Shown here: one piece after another, positions 33,839 to 44,416 of the stretch
How the letters are laid out: each line of letters begins with the position of its first letter
How positions within the stretch are numbered: the first letter of the stretch is position 1
From: Amycolatopsis albispora
GTDB lineage: Bacteria > Actinomycetota > Actinomycetes > Mycobacteriales > Pseudonocardiaceae
Direction: 5' to 3'
Length of the DNA: 64,000 nucleotides
Assembly: GCF_003312875.1 (NCBI RefSeq)
Contig: NZ_CP015163.1
Location: 7,192,001-7,256,000 of the forward strand
Program-made: the position numbers and the translations under genes
Notes under the pieces: generated by a model
Database searches by the model: none
Seen by the model: the letters and a program-made list of their open reading frames with translations, nothing else
What the model was told of the DNA's origin: nothing

Positions 33839-34524
33839 CCAGCGTCGAGCTGAAGACCCCGGCCGGTAAAGCCGACGGCACGATCGAGCTCCCCGCGGAG
33901 ATCTTCGACGTGCAGGCCAACGTGCCGCTGATGCACCAGGTCGTGACGGCCCAGCTGGCCGCCGCGCGGCAGGGCACGCACGACACCAAGACCCGCGGCG
34001 AGGTCGCGGGCGGTGGCAAGAAGCCGTACCGCCAGAAGGGCACCGGTCGCGCCCGCCAGGGCTCGATCCGCGCCCCGCAGTTCACCGGTGGTGGCGTCGT
34101 CCACGGCCCCACGCCGCGCGACTACACCCAGCGCACCCCGAAGAAGATGAAGGCCGCCGCCCTGCGTGGCGCCCTCTCCGACCGGGCCCGCGCCGGCCAG
34201 CTGCACGTGGTCACCGAGCTGGTCAGCGGCGAGAAGCCGTCGACGAAGGCCGTGAAGACCGCGCTGCGCGCGCTGACCGAGGCCAAGCGGGTGCTCGTGG
34301 TGCTGCACCGCGACGACGAGCTGACCTGGCGCTCCGCGCGCAACCTCAGCTACGTGCACCTGATCACGCCGGACCAGCTCAACACCTACGACGTGCTGGT
34401 CAACGACGACGTGGTGTTCACCAAGTCCGCGCTCGACGTGTTCCTCGCCGGCCCCGCCAAGGGCAAGGGCGCCAAGGCCGTCGCGCGGTCGAGCGAAGTT
34501 GCCGAAGGGAGTGACGAGCAGTGA
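33835..34524 (+). CDS. rplD: 50S ribosomal protein L4
   Basis: 229 residues, with the exit-tunnel loop rich in Arg, Lys and Gly ([18 protein letters not shown]). L4 represses the S10 operon in enterobacteria; that mechanism is not expected here. Short Lys/Ala tail. GTGA overlap with rplW. Confidence 0.98.
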   Translation: MTSVELKTPAGKADGTIELPAEIFDVQANVPLMHQVVTAQLAAARQGTHDTKTRGEVAGGGKKPYRQKGTGRARQGSIRAPQFTGGGVVHGPTPRDYTQRTPKKMKAAALRGALSDRARAGQLHVVTELVSGEKPSTKAVKTALRALTEAKRVLVVLHRDDELTWRSARNLSYVHLITPDQLNTYDVLVNDDVVFTKSALDVFLAGPAKGKGAKAVARSSEVAEGSDEQ

Positions 34525-34832
34525 GTTCGGTCGCCATTCCTGACCCCCGCGACATCGTGCTCGCGCCGGTGATCTCCGAGAAGTCCTACGGGCTGCTCGA
34601 GGACCACAAGTACACGTTCGTGGTTCGCCCGGACGCCAACAAGACCCAGATCAAGATCGCCATCGAGCAGATCTTCGGCGTCAAGGTGGTCAGCGTGAAC
34701 ACGCTGAACCGCCAGGGCAAGCGCAAGCGGACCCGGTACGGCTTCGGCAAGCGCAAGGACACCAAGCGCGCCGTCGTGACGCTGTCCGCCGAGAGCAAGC
34801 CGATCGAGATCTTCGGCGGACCCGCCGCGTAA
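34521..34832 (+). CDS. rplW: 50S ribosomal protein L23
   Basis: 103 residues from GTG 34521, which overlaps the rplD stop. Family features include [19 protein letters not shown] and a Lys/Arg loop. L23 sits at the tunnel exit and docks trigger factor and SRP. Confidence 0.98.
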   Translation: MSSVAIPDPRDIVLAPVISEKSYGLLEDHKYTFVVRPDANKTQIKIAIEQIFGVKVVSVNTLNRQGKRKRTRYGFGKRKDTKRAVVTLSAESKPIEIFGGPAA

Positions 34833-34846
34833 GGGACTGAGCAGAC

Positions 34847-35680
34847 ATGGGTATTCGCAAGTACAAGCCGACCACCCCCGGTCGCCGTGGTTCCAGCGTC
34901 TCCGACTTCTCGGAGATCACGCGGACCACCCCGGAGAAGTCGCTGCTGCGTCCGCTGCACGGCCGCGGCGGCCGCAACTCGTCCGGCAAGATCACCACCC
35001 GGCACAAGGGTGGTGGCCACAAGCGGGCGTACCGGCTGATCGACTTCCGCCGGCACGACAAGGACGGCATCCCGGCCAAGGTCGCGCACATCGAGTACGA
35101 CCCCAACCGGTCGGCCCGGATCGCGCTGCTGCACTACGCGGACGGCGAGAAGCGCTACATCATCGCGCCGGAGAAGCTCAAGCAGGGCGACACCGTGGAG
35201 AACGGCCCCCGCGCCGACATCAAGCCCGGTAACAACCTGCCGCTGCGCAACATCCCGGTCGGCACCGTGATCCACGCGATCGAGCTCCGCCCCGGTGGCG
35301 GCGCGAAGATCGCGCGGTCGGCCGGTGCCAAGGTCCAGCTGGTGGCCAAGGACGGGCCGTATGCCCAGCTGCGGATGCCCTCGGGCGAGATCCGCAACGT
35401 GGACGTGCGCAACCGCGCCACGGTCGGCGAGGTCGGCAACTCCGAGCACGCCAACATCAACTGGGGCAAGGCGGGCCGTAACCGCTGGCGGGGCAAGCGT
35501 CCCACCGTCCGCGGTGTGGTGATGAACCCGGTCGACCACCCGCACGGTGGTGGTGAGGGGAAGACCTCCGGTGGTCGCCACCCGGTCAACCCGAACGGCA
35601 AGCCGGAGGGTCGCACCCGCCGCAACAAGCCGAGTGACAAGCTGATCGTCCGCCGCCGGCGTACCGGCAAGAAGCGCTGA
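34847..35680 (+). CDS. rplB: 50S ribosomal protein L2
   Basis: 277 residues, with the C-terminal [16 protein letters not shown] motif that carries the conserved His near the peptidyl transferase centre. Required for subunit association. 14 bp after rplW. Confidence 0.98.
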   Translation: MGIRKYKPTTPGRRGSSVSDFSEITRTTPEKSLLRPLHGRGGRNSSGKITTRHKGGGHKRAYRLIDFRRHDKDGIPAKVAHIEYDPNRSARIALLHYADGEKRYIIAPEKLKQGDTVENGPRADIKPGNNLPLRNIPVGTVIHAIELRPGGGAKIARSAGAKVQLVAKDGPYAQLRMPSGEIRNVDVRNRATVGEVGNSEHANINWGKAGRNRWRGKRPTVRGVVMNPVDHPHGGGEGKTSGGRHPVNPNGKPEGRTRRNKPSDKLIVRRRRTGKKR

Positions 35681-35698
35681 GCAGGGAGGTAGAAGACT

Positions 35699-35980
35699 AT
35701 GCCGCGCAGCCTGAAGAAGGGCCCGTTCGTGGATGACCACCTGCTCAAGAAGGTGGACGCGCTGAACGAGTCCGGCAAGAAGACGGTGATCAAGACCTGG
35801 TCCCGCCGCTCCACGATCATCCCCGACTTCCTGGGGCACACGATCGCGGTGCACGACGGCCGCAAGCACGTCCCGGTGTTCGTCACCGAGGCGATGGTGG
35901 GTCACAAGCTGGGCGAGTTCGCCCCGACGCGGACCTTCAAGGGTCACATCAAGGACGACCGCAAGTCCCGCCGCCGCTGA
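35699..35980 (+). CDS. rpsS: 30S ribosomal protein S19
   Basis: 93 residues, [10 protein letters not shown] start. S19 forms the 30S head with S13. AGGGAGG lies 9 or so bases upstream. Confidence 0.98.
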   Translation: MPRSLKKGPFVDDHLLKKVDALNESGKKTVIKTWSRRSTIIPDFLGHTIAVHDGRKHVPVFVTEAMVGHKLGEFAPTRTFKGHIKDDRKSRRR

Positions 35981-36013
35981 GCGGTGCGACAGACAGCAAA
36001 GAGGTAGCAAGCG

Positions 36014-36426
36014 ATGAACGCCAAGGATGCGACGGTCGAGGCAGAACTGCCGACGGCCTTCGCGCGGGCTCGCTTCGTCCGGGACTCGCCGACCAAGGTG
36101 CGCCGGGTGATCGAGCTCATCAAGGGCCGCAGCGCCGCCGACGCCCTCGCCGTGCTGCGGTTCGCGCCGCAGGCGGCGAGTGAGCCGGTGGCGAAGGTGC
36201 TCGCCAGCGCCATGGCCAACGCCGAGAACAACCTCGACCTCGACCCGGACACCCTCTGGGTCAAGAACGCGTACGCCGACGAGGGTCCGACCCTCAAGCG
36301 CATCCGCCCGCGGGCCCAGGGCCGCGCGTACCGGATCCGCAAGCGCACGAGCCACATCACCGTCGAGGTGGAGTCGCGGCCGAAGGCCGACAAGAAGGCG
36401 AAGAGCAAGAAGGCAGGTGGCCGGTA

Positions 36427-36427
<1 letters not shown>
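36014..36427 (+). CDS. rplV: 50S ribosomal protein L22
   Basis: 137 residues with the L22 core ([20 protein letters not shown]) and a short Lys-rich tail. The beta hairpin lining the exit tunnel (macrolide region) is intact. The stop shares a base with the rpsC GTG. Confidence 0.97.
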
Positions 36428-37287
<860 letters not shown>

Positions 37288-37288
37288 C

Positions 37289-37708
37289 GTGCTCATCCCG
37301 CGCAAGGTCAAGCACCGGAAGCAGCACTCGCCGAAGCGCGCCGGTGCCGCCAAGGGCGGTACCAAGGTCAGCTTCGGTGACCTGGGGATCCAGGCACTCG
37401 AGCACAGCTACGTGACGAACCGGCAGATCGAGGCGGCCCGTATCGCCATGACCCGCCACATCAAGCGTGGCGGCAAGGTGTGGACCACCATCTACCCGGA
37501 CCGCCCGCTGACCAAGAAGCCCGCCGAGACCCGCATGGGTTCCGGTAAGGGTTCGCCCGAGTGGTGGATCGCCAACGTCAAGCCGGGCCGGGTGATGTTC
37601 GAACTGAGCTTCCCCAACGAGGCCACGGCCCGCGAGGCGCTCCGCCGCGCGATCCACAAGCTGCCCATGAAGTGCCGAATCGTGACCCGTGAAGGTGGTG
37701 AGTTCTGA
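37289..37708 (+). CDS. rplP: 50S ribosomal protein L16
   Basis: 139 residues from GTG 37289, family N-terminus [16 protein letters not shown]. Contains the Arg in the [17 protein letters not shown] loop near the A-site. The gene starts one base after the rpsC stop and overlaps rpmC as TGATG. Confidence 0.98.
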   Translation: MLIPRKVKHRKQHSPKRAGAAKGGTKVSFGDLGIQALEHSYVTNRQIEAARIAMTRHIKRGGKVWTTIYPDRPLTKKPAETRMGSGKGSPEWWIANVKPGRVMFELSFPNEATAREALRRAIHKLPMKCRIVTREGGEF

Positions 37709-37962
37709 TGGCGAAGGCAGGAGCCGCCGCGGCATCGGAGCTGCGTGAACTCACTGCGGAGGAGCTCGTGCTGCGCCTCAAGGAGGCCAAGGAGGAGCTG
37801 TTCAACCTCCGCTTCCAGATGGCCACCGGGCAGCTGGACAACAACCGCCGGCTGCGGGCCGTCCGCTCGGACATCGCCCGCATCTACACGGTGATGCGCG
37901 AGCGCGAGCTCGGGCTGTCCGTCTCCCCAGATGACGCTGAGAACGAAGAAGGTGCCGCATGA
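37708..37962 (+). CDS. rpmC: 50S ribosomal protein L29
   Basis: 84 residues, helical hairpin family pattern ([20 protein letters not shown]). The acidic C-terminal extension of about 15 residues is common in actinobacteria. Overlaps rpsQ as ATGA. Confidence 0.97.
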   Translation: MAKAGAAAASELRELTAEELVLRLKEAKEELFNLRFQMATGQLDNNRRLRAVRSDIARIYTVMRERELGLSVSPDDAENEEGAA

Positions 37963-38246
37963 GCGAGCCGATCGCGGCCCAGGACAAGGCGTCCGGCCGC
38001 AACTACCGCAAGGTCCGTGAGGGCCTGGTCGTCTCCGACAAGATGGACAAGACCATCGTCGTCGAGCTCGAGGACCGCAAGAAGCACGCCCTCTACGGCA
38101 AGGTCATGCGGTCCACCACGAAGGTGAAGGCGCACGACGAGGAGAACACCGCCGGCATCGGCGACCGCGTTCTGCTCATGGAGACCCGACCGCTGTCGGC
38201 CACCAAGCGCTGGCGGCTCGTCGAGATCCGCGAGAAGGCCAAGTAA
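37959..38246 (+). CDS. rpsQ: 30S ribosomal protein S17
   Basis: 95 residues, OB-fold family core ([17 protein letters not shown]). Last gene of the S10 group. An 89-bp gap with a hairpin separates it from rplN. Confidence 0.97.
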   Translation: MSEPIAAQDKASGRNYRKVREGLVVSDKMDKTIVVELEDRKKHALYGKVMRSTTKVKAHDEENTAGIGDRVLLMETRPLSATKRWRLVEIREKAK

Positions 38247-38286
38247 GCCGGGGGACTTCCCAAAGTTCCCTATCCGTTCCGCCAGG

Positions 38287-38309
38287 CTCACCCCGGCTCA
38301 CGGGGTGAG
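38287..38309 (+). other. Hairpin between rpsQ and rplN
   Basis: Perfect 8-bp stem CTCACCCC / GGGGTGAG with a 7-nt loop in the 89-bp gap, 26 nt before the rplN start. It may mark the S10/spc boundary by attenuation or processing; there is no U-tract. Confidence 0.5.
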
Positions 38310-38335
38310 AACCGGCGAGACATACAGGAGTTGAC

Positions 38336-38704
38336 GTGATCCAGCAGGAGTCGCGACTGCGAGTCGCCGACAACACGGGTGCCAAGGAGATCCTCTGCAT
38401 CCGCGTGCTCGGCGGTTCGGGGCGGCGCTACGCGGGTATCGGCGACATCATCGTCGCCACCGTTAAGGACGCCATCCCGGCTGCCGGGGTGAAGAAGGGC
38501 GACGTGGTCAAGGCCGTCATCGTCCGCACGGTGAAGGAGCGGCGTCGTCCGGACGGCTCCTACATCCGGTTCGACGAGAACGCCGCGGTGCTCATCAAGA
38601 ACGACAACGAGCCGCGTGGCACCCGCATCTTCGGCCCGGTCGGCCGTGAGCTGCGCGATCGGAAGTTCATGAAGATCATCTCGCTCGCGCCGGAGGTGTT
38701 GTAA
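38336..38704 (+). CDS. rplN: 50S ribosomal protein L14
   Basis: 122 residues from GTG 38336 ([18 protein letters not shown]), preceded by AGGAG. Forms bridges to the 30S subunit. Start of the spc group; directly abuts rplX. Confidence 0.98.
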   Translation: MIQQESRLRVADNTGAKEILCIRVLGGSGRRYAGIGDIIVATVKDAIPAAGVKKGDVVKAVIVRTVKERRRPDGSYIRFDENAAVLIKNDNEPRGTRIFGPVGRELRDRKFMKIISLAPEVL

Positions 38705-39019
38705 GTGAAGGTGAAGAAGGGCGACACGGTCGTCGTCATCGCCGGCAAGGACAAGGGCGCCAAGGGCAAGGTCATCCAGGCCTACCCGGAGCGGTCGCGC
38801 GTGCTGGTCGAGGGCGTGAACCGGATCAAGAAGCACACGCGGATCAGCCAGACCCAGCGCGGCGCGCAGTCCGGCGGCATCGTGACCCAGGAAGCCCCCA
38901 TCCACGTGTCGAACGTGATGGTCGTCGACTCCGACGGCAAGCCGACCCGGGTGGGCTACCGCATCGGCGAGGACGGCAAGAAGGTCCGGATCTCGCGCAG
39001 GAACGGCAAGGACATCTGA
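38705..39019 (+). CDS. rplX: 50S ribosomal protein L24
   Basis: 104 residues from GTG 38705, with the KOW motif ([20 protein letters not shown]). Early assembly protein. The start is the base after the rplN stop. Confidence 0.98.
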   Translation: MKVKKGDTVVVIAGKDKGAKGKVIQAYPERSRVLVEGVNRIKKHTRISQTQRGAQSGGIVTQEAPIHVSNVMVVDSDGKPTRVGYRIGEDGKKVRISRRNGKDI

Positions 39020-39582
39020 TGACCACCGCTGAGAAGATCGTGCCGCGTCTGAAGACGCGCTACCGCGAGAACATCGCGGGCGAGCTCCAGAAGGAGTTCG
39101 AGTACGCGAACGTGCACCAGATCCCCGGTGTGGTCAAGGTCGTGGTGAACATGGGCGTCGGCGACGCCGCCCGTGACAGCAAGCTGATCGAAGGCGCCAT
39201 CCGTGACCTGGCCACCATCACCGGGCAGAAGCCCGAGGTGCGCAAGGCCCGGAAGTCGATCGCGCAGTTCAAGCTGCGCGAGGGCCAGCCGATCGGCGCG
39301 CGGGTCACCCTGCGCAACGACCGCATGTGGGAGTTCCTGGACCGGCTGCTGAACATCGCGCTGCCGCGTATCCGCGACTTCCGCGGGCTGTCGCCGAAGC
39401 AGTTCGACGGCAACGGCAACTACACCTTCGGTCTCAACGAGCAGTCCATGTTCCACGAGATCGACCCCGACTCCATCGACCGCCCGCGCGGGATGGACGT
39501 CACCGTTGTCACCACCGCCACCACCGACGACGAGGGCCGCGCGCTGCTTCGCAAGCTCGGCTTCCCGTTCAAGGAGAACTGA
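39019..39582 (+). CDS. rplE: 50S ribosomal protein L5
   Basis: 187 residues with the L5 core ([19 protein letters not shown]). Binds 5S rRNA in the central protuberance. The ATG shares a base with the rplX stop. Confidence 0.98.
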   Translation: MTTAEKIVPRLKTRYRENIAGELQKEFEYANVHQIPGVVKVVVNMGVGDAARDSKLIEGAIRDLATITGQKPEVRKARKSIAQFKLREGQPIGARVTLRNDRMWEFLDRLLNIALPRIRDFRGLSPKQFDGNGNYTFGLNEQSMFHEIDPDSIDRPRGMDVTVVTTATTDDEGRALLRKLGFPFKEN

Positions 39583-39586
39583 GCCG

Positions 39587-39772
39587 ATGGCCAAGAAAGC
39601 ACTGGTCCACAAGGCCGCGAAGAAGCCGAAGTTCAAGGTGCGCGGCTACACCCGCTGCCAGCGGTGCGGTCGCCCGCACTCGGTCTTCCGCAAGTTCGGG
39701 CTCTGCCGCATCTGCCTTCGCGAGATGGCGCACGCCGGCGAGCTGCCCGGCGTGAGCAAGTCCAGCTGGTAA
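39587..39772 (+). CDS. rpsN: 30S ribosomal protein S14, zinc-binding type Z
   Basis: 61 residues, the short zinc form, with Cys at 24, 27, 40 and 43 (CQRCGRPH and CRICLREM). The ATG at 39587 lies 4 bp after the rplE stop. Actinobacteria often carry a second zinc-free S14 elsewhere for zinc limitation. Confidence 0.98.
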   Translation: MAKKALVHKAAKKPKFKVRGYTRCQRCGRPHSVFRKFGLCRICLREMAHAGELPGVSKSSW

Positions 39773-39805
39773 GGCTTCCTTCAAGACTCCCAAGTTCGCC
39801 ACAGG

Positions 39806-39827
39806 CCCCGCCACGATGGTGGCGGGG
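39806..39827 (+). other. Strong hairpin between rpsN and rpsH
   Basis: Perfect 9-bp stem CCCCGCCAC / GTGGCGGGG with a 4-nt GATG loop, in the 85-bp gap, 31 nt before rpsH. The position would suit an S8-type regulatory or processing site, but that is inference. Confidence 0.6.
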
Positions 39828-39857
39828 AACCAGGGCGAGAAAGGTTGACAGGTCACC

Positions 39858-40256
39858 ATGACGATGACCGACCCGATCGCAGACTTCTTGACCCGTCTGC
39901 GTAACGCGAACTCCGCGTACCACGACGAGGTCGTGCTGCCCCACTCGAAGCTGAAGGCGAACATCGCCGAGATCCTCAAGCGCGAGGGTTACATCGCGGC
40001 CTTCCGCGACGAGCCGGGCGAGAAGCACAAGAACCTCGTGGTGCAGCTCAAGTACGGCCCGAACCGGGAGCGCAGCATCGCCGGCCTCCGGCGTGTGTCC
40101 AAGCCCGGTCTGCGCGTGTACGCCAAGTCCACCGAGCTGCCCAGCGTGCTGGGTGGCCTCGGCGTGGCCATCATCTCGACGTCCTCCGGTCTCCAGACCG
40201 ACCGGCAGGCCAAGCGCAACGGCGTGGGCGGCGAAGTCCTCGCCTACGTCTGGTAA
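39858..40256 (+). CDS. rpsH: 30S ribosomal protein S8
   Basis: 132 residues, [17 protein letters not shown] start and [26 protein letters not shown] end. Central 30S assembly protein and, in enterobacteria, spc-operon repressor. Confidence 0.98.
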   Translation: MTMTDPIADFLTRLRNANSAYHDEVVLPHSKLKANIAEILKREGYIAAFRDEPGEKHKNLVVQLKYGPNRERSIAGLRRVSKPGLRVYAKSTELPSVLGGLGVAIISTSSGLQTDRQAKRNGVGGEVLAYVW

Positions 40257-40271
40257 GGGAGGGGATCAGCA

Positions 40272-40808
40272 ATGTCACGTATCGGAAAGCTGCCGATCAC
40301 CGTTCCCGCCGGGGTCGAGGTGAAGATCGACGGGCAGCACATCTCGGTCAAGGGACCGAAGGGCACGCTCGAGCACACCATCGCCGAGCCGATCACCGCG
40401 GAGCTCAACGACGGGGTCATCGAGGTCAAGCGGCCGGATGACGAGCGCTCCAGCCGTGCGCTGCACGGGCTGTCCCGCACCCTGGTCAACAACCTCGTGG
40501 TCGGGGTGACCGAGGGCTACGAGAAGAAGCTCGAAATCCACGGCGTCGGTTACCGCGTGCAGGCCAAGGGCTCGGACCTCGAGTTCGCCCTCGGCTTCTC
40601 GCACCCGGTGCACATCGCGGCTCCGGAGGGCATCACCTTCAAGGTGGAGACCCCGACCCGGTTCTCGGTGTCCGGCATCGACAAGCAGAAGGTCGGCCAG
40701 ACGGCGGCGGTCATCCGCAAGCTGCGCCGCCCGGACCCGTACAAGGGCAAGGGCCTGCGGTACGAGGGTGAGCGCATCCGCCGCAAGGTCGGAAAGACGG
40801 GTAAGTGA
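40272..40808 (+). CDS. rplF: 50S ribosomal protein L6
   Basis: 178 residues, duplicated L6 fold, ending [31 protein letters not shown] precedes the ATG. Confidence 0.98.
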   Translation: MSRIGKLPITVPAGVEVKIDGQHISVKGPKGTLEHTIAEPITAELNDGVIEVKRPDDERSSRALHGLSRTLVNNLVVGVTEGYEKKLEIHGVGYRVQAKGSDLEFALGFSHPVHIAAPEGITFKVETPTRFSVSGIDKQKVGQTAAVIRKLRRPDPYKGKGLRYEGERIRRKVGKTGK

Positions 40809-40810
40809 TC

Positions 40811-41212
40811 ATGAGCGACACGACTACGACGAAGCGCAAGCCGGTCGGCAAGGACGTCTCGACCCGCCGTCGCGTGGCCAAGACCCGTCGGCACTTCCGG
40901 CTCCGCAAGAAGATCAACGGGACTCCGCAGCGGCCGCGCCTGGCCGTGAAGAAGTCCTCGCGGCACCTGTCCGTGCAGCTGATCGACGACCTGGCCGGGC
41001 ACACCCTGGCCGCGGCGTCGACCATGGAGGCGGACGTGCGCGCGGCCGACGGCGACAAGAAGGCCAAGGCCGCCAAGGTGGGCGAGCTGCTGGCCGCCCG
41101 CGCCAAGAACGCCGGGGTGACCAGCGTGGTGTTCGACCGGGGTGGCAACGCCTACCACGGCCGCATCGCCGCGCTCGCGGACGCCGCCCGCGAGGCGGGC
41201 CTGGAGTTCTGA
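40811..41212 (+). CDS. rplR: 50S ribosomal protein L18
   Basis: 133 residues from ATG 40811. A GTG at 40805 overlapping the rplF stop is in frame and would add two residues; I prefer the ATG because the family begins SDTTT-K-KPVGKD. The 5S rRNA-binding core is complete. Confidence 0.96.
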   Translation: MSDTTTTKRKPVGKDVSTRRRVAKTRRHFRLRKKINGTPQRPRLAVKKSSRHLSVQLIDDLAGHTLAAASTMEADVRAADGDKKAKAAKVGELLAARAKNAGVTSVVFDRGGNAYHGRIAALADAAREAGLEF

Positions 41213-41252
41213 TGACGATGCAGTACATGCTGGTGAATGGAAGGAAAGCCTG

Positions 41253-41897
41253 ATGCCGGGACGTACACGGCAATTCGGCGGTGGCCAGGGCGGTCCCGGC
41301 GGGCAGGGCGGCAACGACCGCAATGACCGCCGCGAGCGCCGGGACCGCCGCGACGGCGGCCGTGGCGGGGCGGCCCAGGAGAAGACCCCGCACCTCGAGC
41401 GCGTGGTGGCGATCAACCGCGTCGCCAAGGTCGTGAAGGGTGGTCGTCGCTTCAGCTTCACCGCCCTGGTCGTGGTCGGTGACGGCGACGGTCAGGTCGG
41501 CGTCGGCTACGGCAAGGCCAAGGAAGTTCCCGCGGCCATCGCCAAGGGCGTCGAGGAGGCGAAGAAGAACTTCTTCCGCGTGCCTCGGATCGCCGGCACC
41601 ATTCCCCACCCGGTCCAGGGTGAGGACGCCGCCGGTGTGGTCCTGCTGCGTCCGGCCAGCGCCGGTACCGGTGTCATCGCCGGTGGTTCGGTGCGCGCGG
41701 TGCTGGAATGCGCCGGCATCCAGGACGTGCTGTCCAAGTCGCTGGGCAGCGACAACGCGATCAACATCGTGCACGCCACGGTGACCGCGCTGAAGAGCCT
41801 GCAGCGTCCGGAGGAGGTGGCGGCCCGTCGCGGCCTGCCGCTCGAGGACGTCGCCCCGGCCCGGATGCTGCGCCAGCGTGCTGGTCAGGGGGTCTGA
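41253..41897 (+). CDS. rpsE: 30S ribosomal protein S5
   Basis: 214 residues from ATG 41253, with AAGGA 7 or so bases upstream. A Gly/Arg/Asp-rich N-terminal extension of about 45 residues precedes the RNA-binding core ([19 protein letters not shown]). S5 guards decoding fidelity. Confidence 0.98.
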   Translation: MPGRTRQFGGGQGGPGGQGGNDRNDRRERRDRRDGGRGGAAQEKTPHLERVVAINRVAKVVKGGRRFSFTALVVVGDGDGQVGVGYGKAKEVPAAIAKGVEEAKKNFFRVPRIAGTIPHPVQGEDAAGVVLLRPASAGTGVIAGGSVRAVLECAGIQDVLSKSLGSDNAINIVHATVTALKSLQRPEEVAARRGLPLEDVAPARMLRQRAGQGV

Positions 41898-41898
41898 G

Positions 41899-42084
41899 AT
41901 GGCTCAGCTCAAGGTCACCCAGGTGAAGAGCAAGATCGGCACGAAGCACAACCACCGCGAATCGCTGCGCACCCTCGGGCTGCGCAAGATCCGGCAGTCG
42001 GTGGTGCGTGAGGACACTCCCGAGGTGCGTGGCCTGATCCACACGGTCCAGCACCTGGTGGAGGTCGAGGAGGTCAAGTCATGA
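41899..42084 (+). CDS. rpmD: 50S ribosomal protein L30
   Basis: 61 residues from ATG 41899, one base after the rpsE stop; family core [20 protein letters not shown]. Overlaps rplO as ATGA. Confidence 0.98.
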   Translation: MAQLKVTQVKSKIGTKHNHRESLRTLGLRKIRQSVVREDTPEVRGLIHTVQHLVEVEEVKS

Positions 42085-42527
42085 CGGCCATCAAGATCCA
42101 CCACCTGCGCCCGGCGCCCGGCGCCAAGTCGGAGAAGATCCGCGTCGGCCGTGGTGAAGGTTCGAAGGGCAAGACGGCCGGTCGCGGTACGAAGGGTACG
42201 AAGGCGCGGAAGAACGTGCCCGTGCGCTTCGAGGGTGGGCAGATGCCCATCCACATGCGCCTGCCGAAGCTGCGCGGCTTCAAGAACCGGTTCCGCACCG
42301 AGTACCAGCCGGTGAACGTGGGCGACATCGCCCGCGTCTTCGCCGACGGTGGCAAGGTCGGCCCGGAGGAGCTGGCGGCCCGCGGCCTGGTCCGCAAGGG
42401 CAAGCTGGTCAAGGTCCTCGGCAACGGCGACATCAACGGCGTCAAGCTCGATGTCACCGCCGACGCCTTCTCCAACTCCGCCAAGGAGAAGCTCGAAGCC
42501 GCCGGTGGCTCCGCCACCACCAACTGA
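42081..42527 (+). CDS. rplO: 50S ribosomal protein L15
   Basis: 148 residues, Gly/Lys/Arg-rich N-terminal region ([23 protein letters not shown]). Last gene of the spc run here. It is followed by a terminator rather than directly by secY, which has its own region 1.9 kb downstream. Confidence 0.98.
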   Translation: MTAIKIHHLRPAPGAKSEKIRVGRGEGSKGKTAGRGTKGTKARKNVPVRFEGGQMPIHMRLPKLRGFKNRFRTEYQPVNVGDIARVFADGGKVGPEELAARGLVRKGKLVKVLGNGDINGVKLDVTADAFSNSAKEKLEAAGGSATTN

Positions 42528-42530
42528 CGC

Positions 42531-42581
42531 GCTTCTTCCCGCAAAAGGCCCGCCAGGTCCCCAGGACCCGGCGGGCCTTTT
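42531..42581 (+). terminator. Terminator after rplO, preceded by a degenerate palindrome copy
   Basis: Perfect 12-bp stem AAAAGGCCCGCC (42543-42554) with GGCGGGCCTTTT (42570-42581). A degenerate dispersed palindrome (GCTTCTTCCCGCAAAAGG, 42531-42548) overlaps the left arm. This is the end of the long ribosomal transcript. Confidence 0.85.
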
Positions 42582-42614
42582 CACGTCCCCACCCCATCCC
42601 ACCCCCATCACCCG

Positions 42615-42686
42615 GCTTTTGCCCGCAAAAGCCGCCACCCTGCTTTTGCCCGCAGAAGCTGCCACCCTGCTTTTGCCCGCGGAAGC
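42615..42686. repeat. Three tandem dispersed palindromes, exact 27-bp period
   Basis: Cores at 42615-42632, 42642-42659 and 42669-42686, each GCTTTTGCCCGC with AAAAGC, AGAAGC or GGAAGC. They are separated by 9-bp spacers (CGCCACCCT, TGCCACCCT). Lies between the rplO terminator and the next gene. Confidence 0.9.
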
Positions 42687-42708
42687 AGGTCGGTGCCAGG
42701 ATCGCGCC

Positions 42709-43338
42709 ATGACGGATCAGCCGCCTCCACCTGAACCGGCCACTGTCCGAGACCAGCGCCGCGGCTTGAGCGTCCTCGTCACCCTGGCCGCGCTCGCCCT
42801 CACCGTCGCCGGGTCTTTCCTGCCGCTGTTCGTCAGCGTCGTGCCGGGAGTCGATGGCGCCGACGGTGTTGGTATCGCCGTCACCGGCTGGTCCGCCGAA
42901 TCCGACGCGGCCGGGTTACCCGGCCTCGACGAAGGCAACGTCCTCGCGCCTTTCGCCCGCAACGGCGCCATGCTGGTCGTCGCCGCGGTGATCCTGGCGG
43001 GCGCCGCCGTGCTCACCGCGCGCTCCTTCAAAACCGCCGCGCTCGCGCCCGCCCGCGCCGCCTCGGTTGCGGCCGCCGCCTTCCTGCTCGCGACCGCTGG
43101 CTCGATCGGCACGCAGGCGATCGGCTGGACCGACCTGTTCTCGGCGACCGGCGCCCCGGCGGGCCCCGGGCTCGGCTACTGGCTCGTCGCGGCAGGCGCT
43201 GTCTTCGCCATCGTCGCCGCGATCCTGCTCAACCTCGATCCCCGGCCCGCTCCGCGCTCGGGCTCATCAGCCGACACCTCGACCCCGCGCTACGGCTTCC
43301 CCGTCCCCGAAAAGCCTTCCCCACCAGCCGAATCCTGA
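42709..43338 (+). CDS. Four-helix membrane protein of unknown function
   Basis: From ATG 42709 the 209-residue product has a Pro-rich N-terminus and four hydrophobic segments (around residues 22-44, 88-108, 120-140 and 155-178), with an extracytoplasmic loop of about 45 residues after the first. The C-terminus is Ser/Pro-rich and cytoplasmic. The ribosome site is weak (CCAGGA). The gene has a palindrome array in front and another copy behind. Not recognised. Confidence 0.75.
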   Translation: MTDQPPPPEPATVRDQRRGLSVLVTLAALALTVAGSFLPLFVSVVPGVDGADGVGIAVTGWSAESDAAGLPGLDEGNVLAPFARNGAMLVVAAVILAGAAVLTARSFKTAALAPARAASVAAAAFLLATAGSIGTQAIGWTDLFSATGAPAGPGLGYWLVAAGAVFAIVAAILLNLDPRPAPRSGSSADTSTPRYGFPVPEKPSPPAES

Positions 43339-43348
43339 CCCCGAACCT

Positions 43349-43366
43349 GCTTTTGCCCGCAGAAGC
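43349..43366. repeat. Dispersed palindrome copy, intergenic
   Basis: GCTTTTGCCCGCAGAAGC, 10 bp after the stop of the membrane protein gene. Confidence 0.8.
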
Positions 43367-43435
43367 TCGGCGCGGGAAATCGCGCGCGCGGTGGGGTGGG
43401 GCGGCGGTATGGTCGCGCCGATCGGGAGGTGGGAC

Positions 43436-44056
43436 ATGGGCTGGCTGCTCGTCTTCTTCGGGGCGTCGACACTCATCGCGCTGACCCCGGGCGCCAACAA
43501 CCTGCTCGGCCTGCACCACGGCATGGGTCACGGCCTCGGCAGCGCGCTCGTCGGCCTGCTCGGCAGGCTGGCCGCGTTCGTGCTGCTCATCGCGGCTGTC
43601 GCCGCCGGGCTCGGCCAGCTGCTCGCCGCCTGGGCGCCCGCACTCACCATCGTCAAGTGGATCGGCGTCGCCTACCTCGTCTACCTCGGCGTCCGCATCA
43701 TCATCGAAGCCAGGCGTCTTTTGCCCGCAGAAGACGACTCGTCCCCGGCGCGCGGGGTGGCGGCGATCGCGCGCAAGGAGTTCCTGGTCGCCATCACCAA
43801 TCCGAAGGCGGTGCTCATCTTCACCGCGTTCGTGCCGCAGTTCATCGATCCGGCCCACGGCCCGGTGCCCGCCCAGGTCGCGCTCCTCGGCGCGGTCTAC
43901 CTCCTCGCCGAGTTCCTCGCCGGAACCGTCTACATCGTCGCCGGCACGTTGGTGAAGGCCGCCCGGATGAGCCTGCGCGCCCGCCGCAACATCGACCGCG
44001 GCACCGGCGTCGTGCTGCTCGGGATGGCGGGGCTGCTGGCGGGCTCCAGAACCTGA
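43436..44056 (+). CDS. LysE/RhtB-family amino-acid exporter
   Basis: 206 residues with six hydrophobic segments. The family N-terminus appears as LTPGANNLLGLHHGMGHG, and ITNPKAVLIFTAFVPQF is the second signature. Such proteins export amino acids or related small metabolites; the substrate is unknown. ATG 43436 follows GGGAGG by about 7 bases. A dispersed palindrome in the cytoplasmic loop is read as Leu-Leu-Pro-Ala-Glu-Asp. Confidence 0.88.
   Translation: MGWLLVFFGASTLIALTPGANNLLGLHHGMGHGLGSALVGLLGRLAAFVLLIAAVAAGLGQLLAAWAPALTIVKWIGVAYLVYLGVRIIIEARRLLPAEDDSSPARGVAAIARKEFLVAITNPKAVLIFTAFVPQFIDPAHGPVPAQVALLGAVYLLAEFLAGTVYIVAGTLVKAARMSLRARRNIDRGTGVVLLGMAGLLAGSRT
43717..43734. repeat. Dispersed palindrome copy in the LysE-type gene
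   Basis: TCTTTTGCCCGCAGAAGA, extended by GTC/GAC flanks on each side, read as Leu-Leu-Pro-Ala-Glu-Asp. Confidence 0.75.
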
Positions 44057-44416
44057 GTACTAGGCCACCCGGGTGGTTCCGCGAACTCTCCCTGTCCGCT
44101 CACAGCGGACAGAATCTCCCTGACCCCAGCACTTTCCGCCCGTTGTGACCGCGCTCACCGGTGAAGATCACCCGCCACGAACGGGTGACCAGCGCCTCTC
44201 GCGAGCAACCTCCCGAACGGCCTCCCAGCGAATAAGCCGCACACGGTGCCGCGCGCGATCCGGGTGCTGTTAGAGTCGGCGACACGCTTTGGGGCAAGTG
44301 TGCCCTGATGCGTTCCTGGCTTGCTTGCCTGCCAGTGAGATGTGTTCCCGCCGGTCACCGTGCCGGCCAAGCCGTTCATCGGTCCGATGGCCGATGACGT
44401 CGAGGAGGTCCCCCGC
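44057..44416. other. 360-bp region before secY
   Basis: Holds the terminator-like repeat at 44092-44112, a second inverted repeat TCACCCG / CGGGTGA (44168-44188) and presumably the secY promoter. A TAGAGT at 44271 could be a -10, but no -35 fits. Confidence 0.5.
44092..44112 (+). terminator. Inverted repeat after the LysE-type gene
   Basis: CTGTCCGCT / AGCGGACAG, perfect 9-bp arms with a 3-bp centre, 36 bp after the stop. It could be a terminator or an operator for the secY promoter region. Confidence 0.4.

Noticed and set aside
42615..42686. Possible CRISPR array
   Set aside because: Three repeats at 27-bp period, but the spacers are only 9 bp and nearly identical, and no cas gene is near.
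44342..44416. Longer SecY starting at 44342
   Set aside because: The extension is not part of the family, and GTG 44417 has a strong ribosome site and the expected N-terminus.
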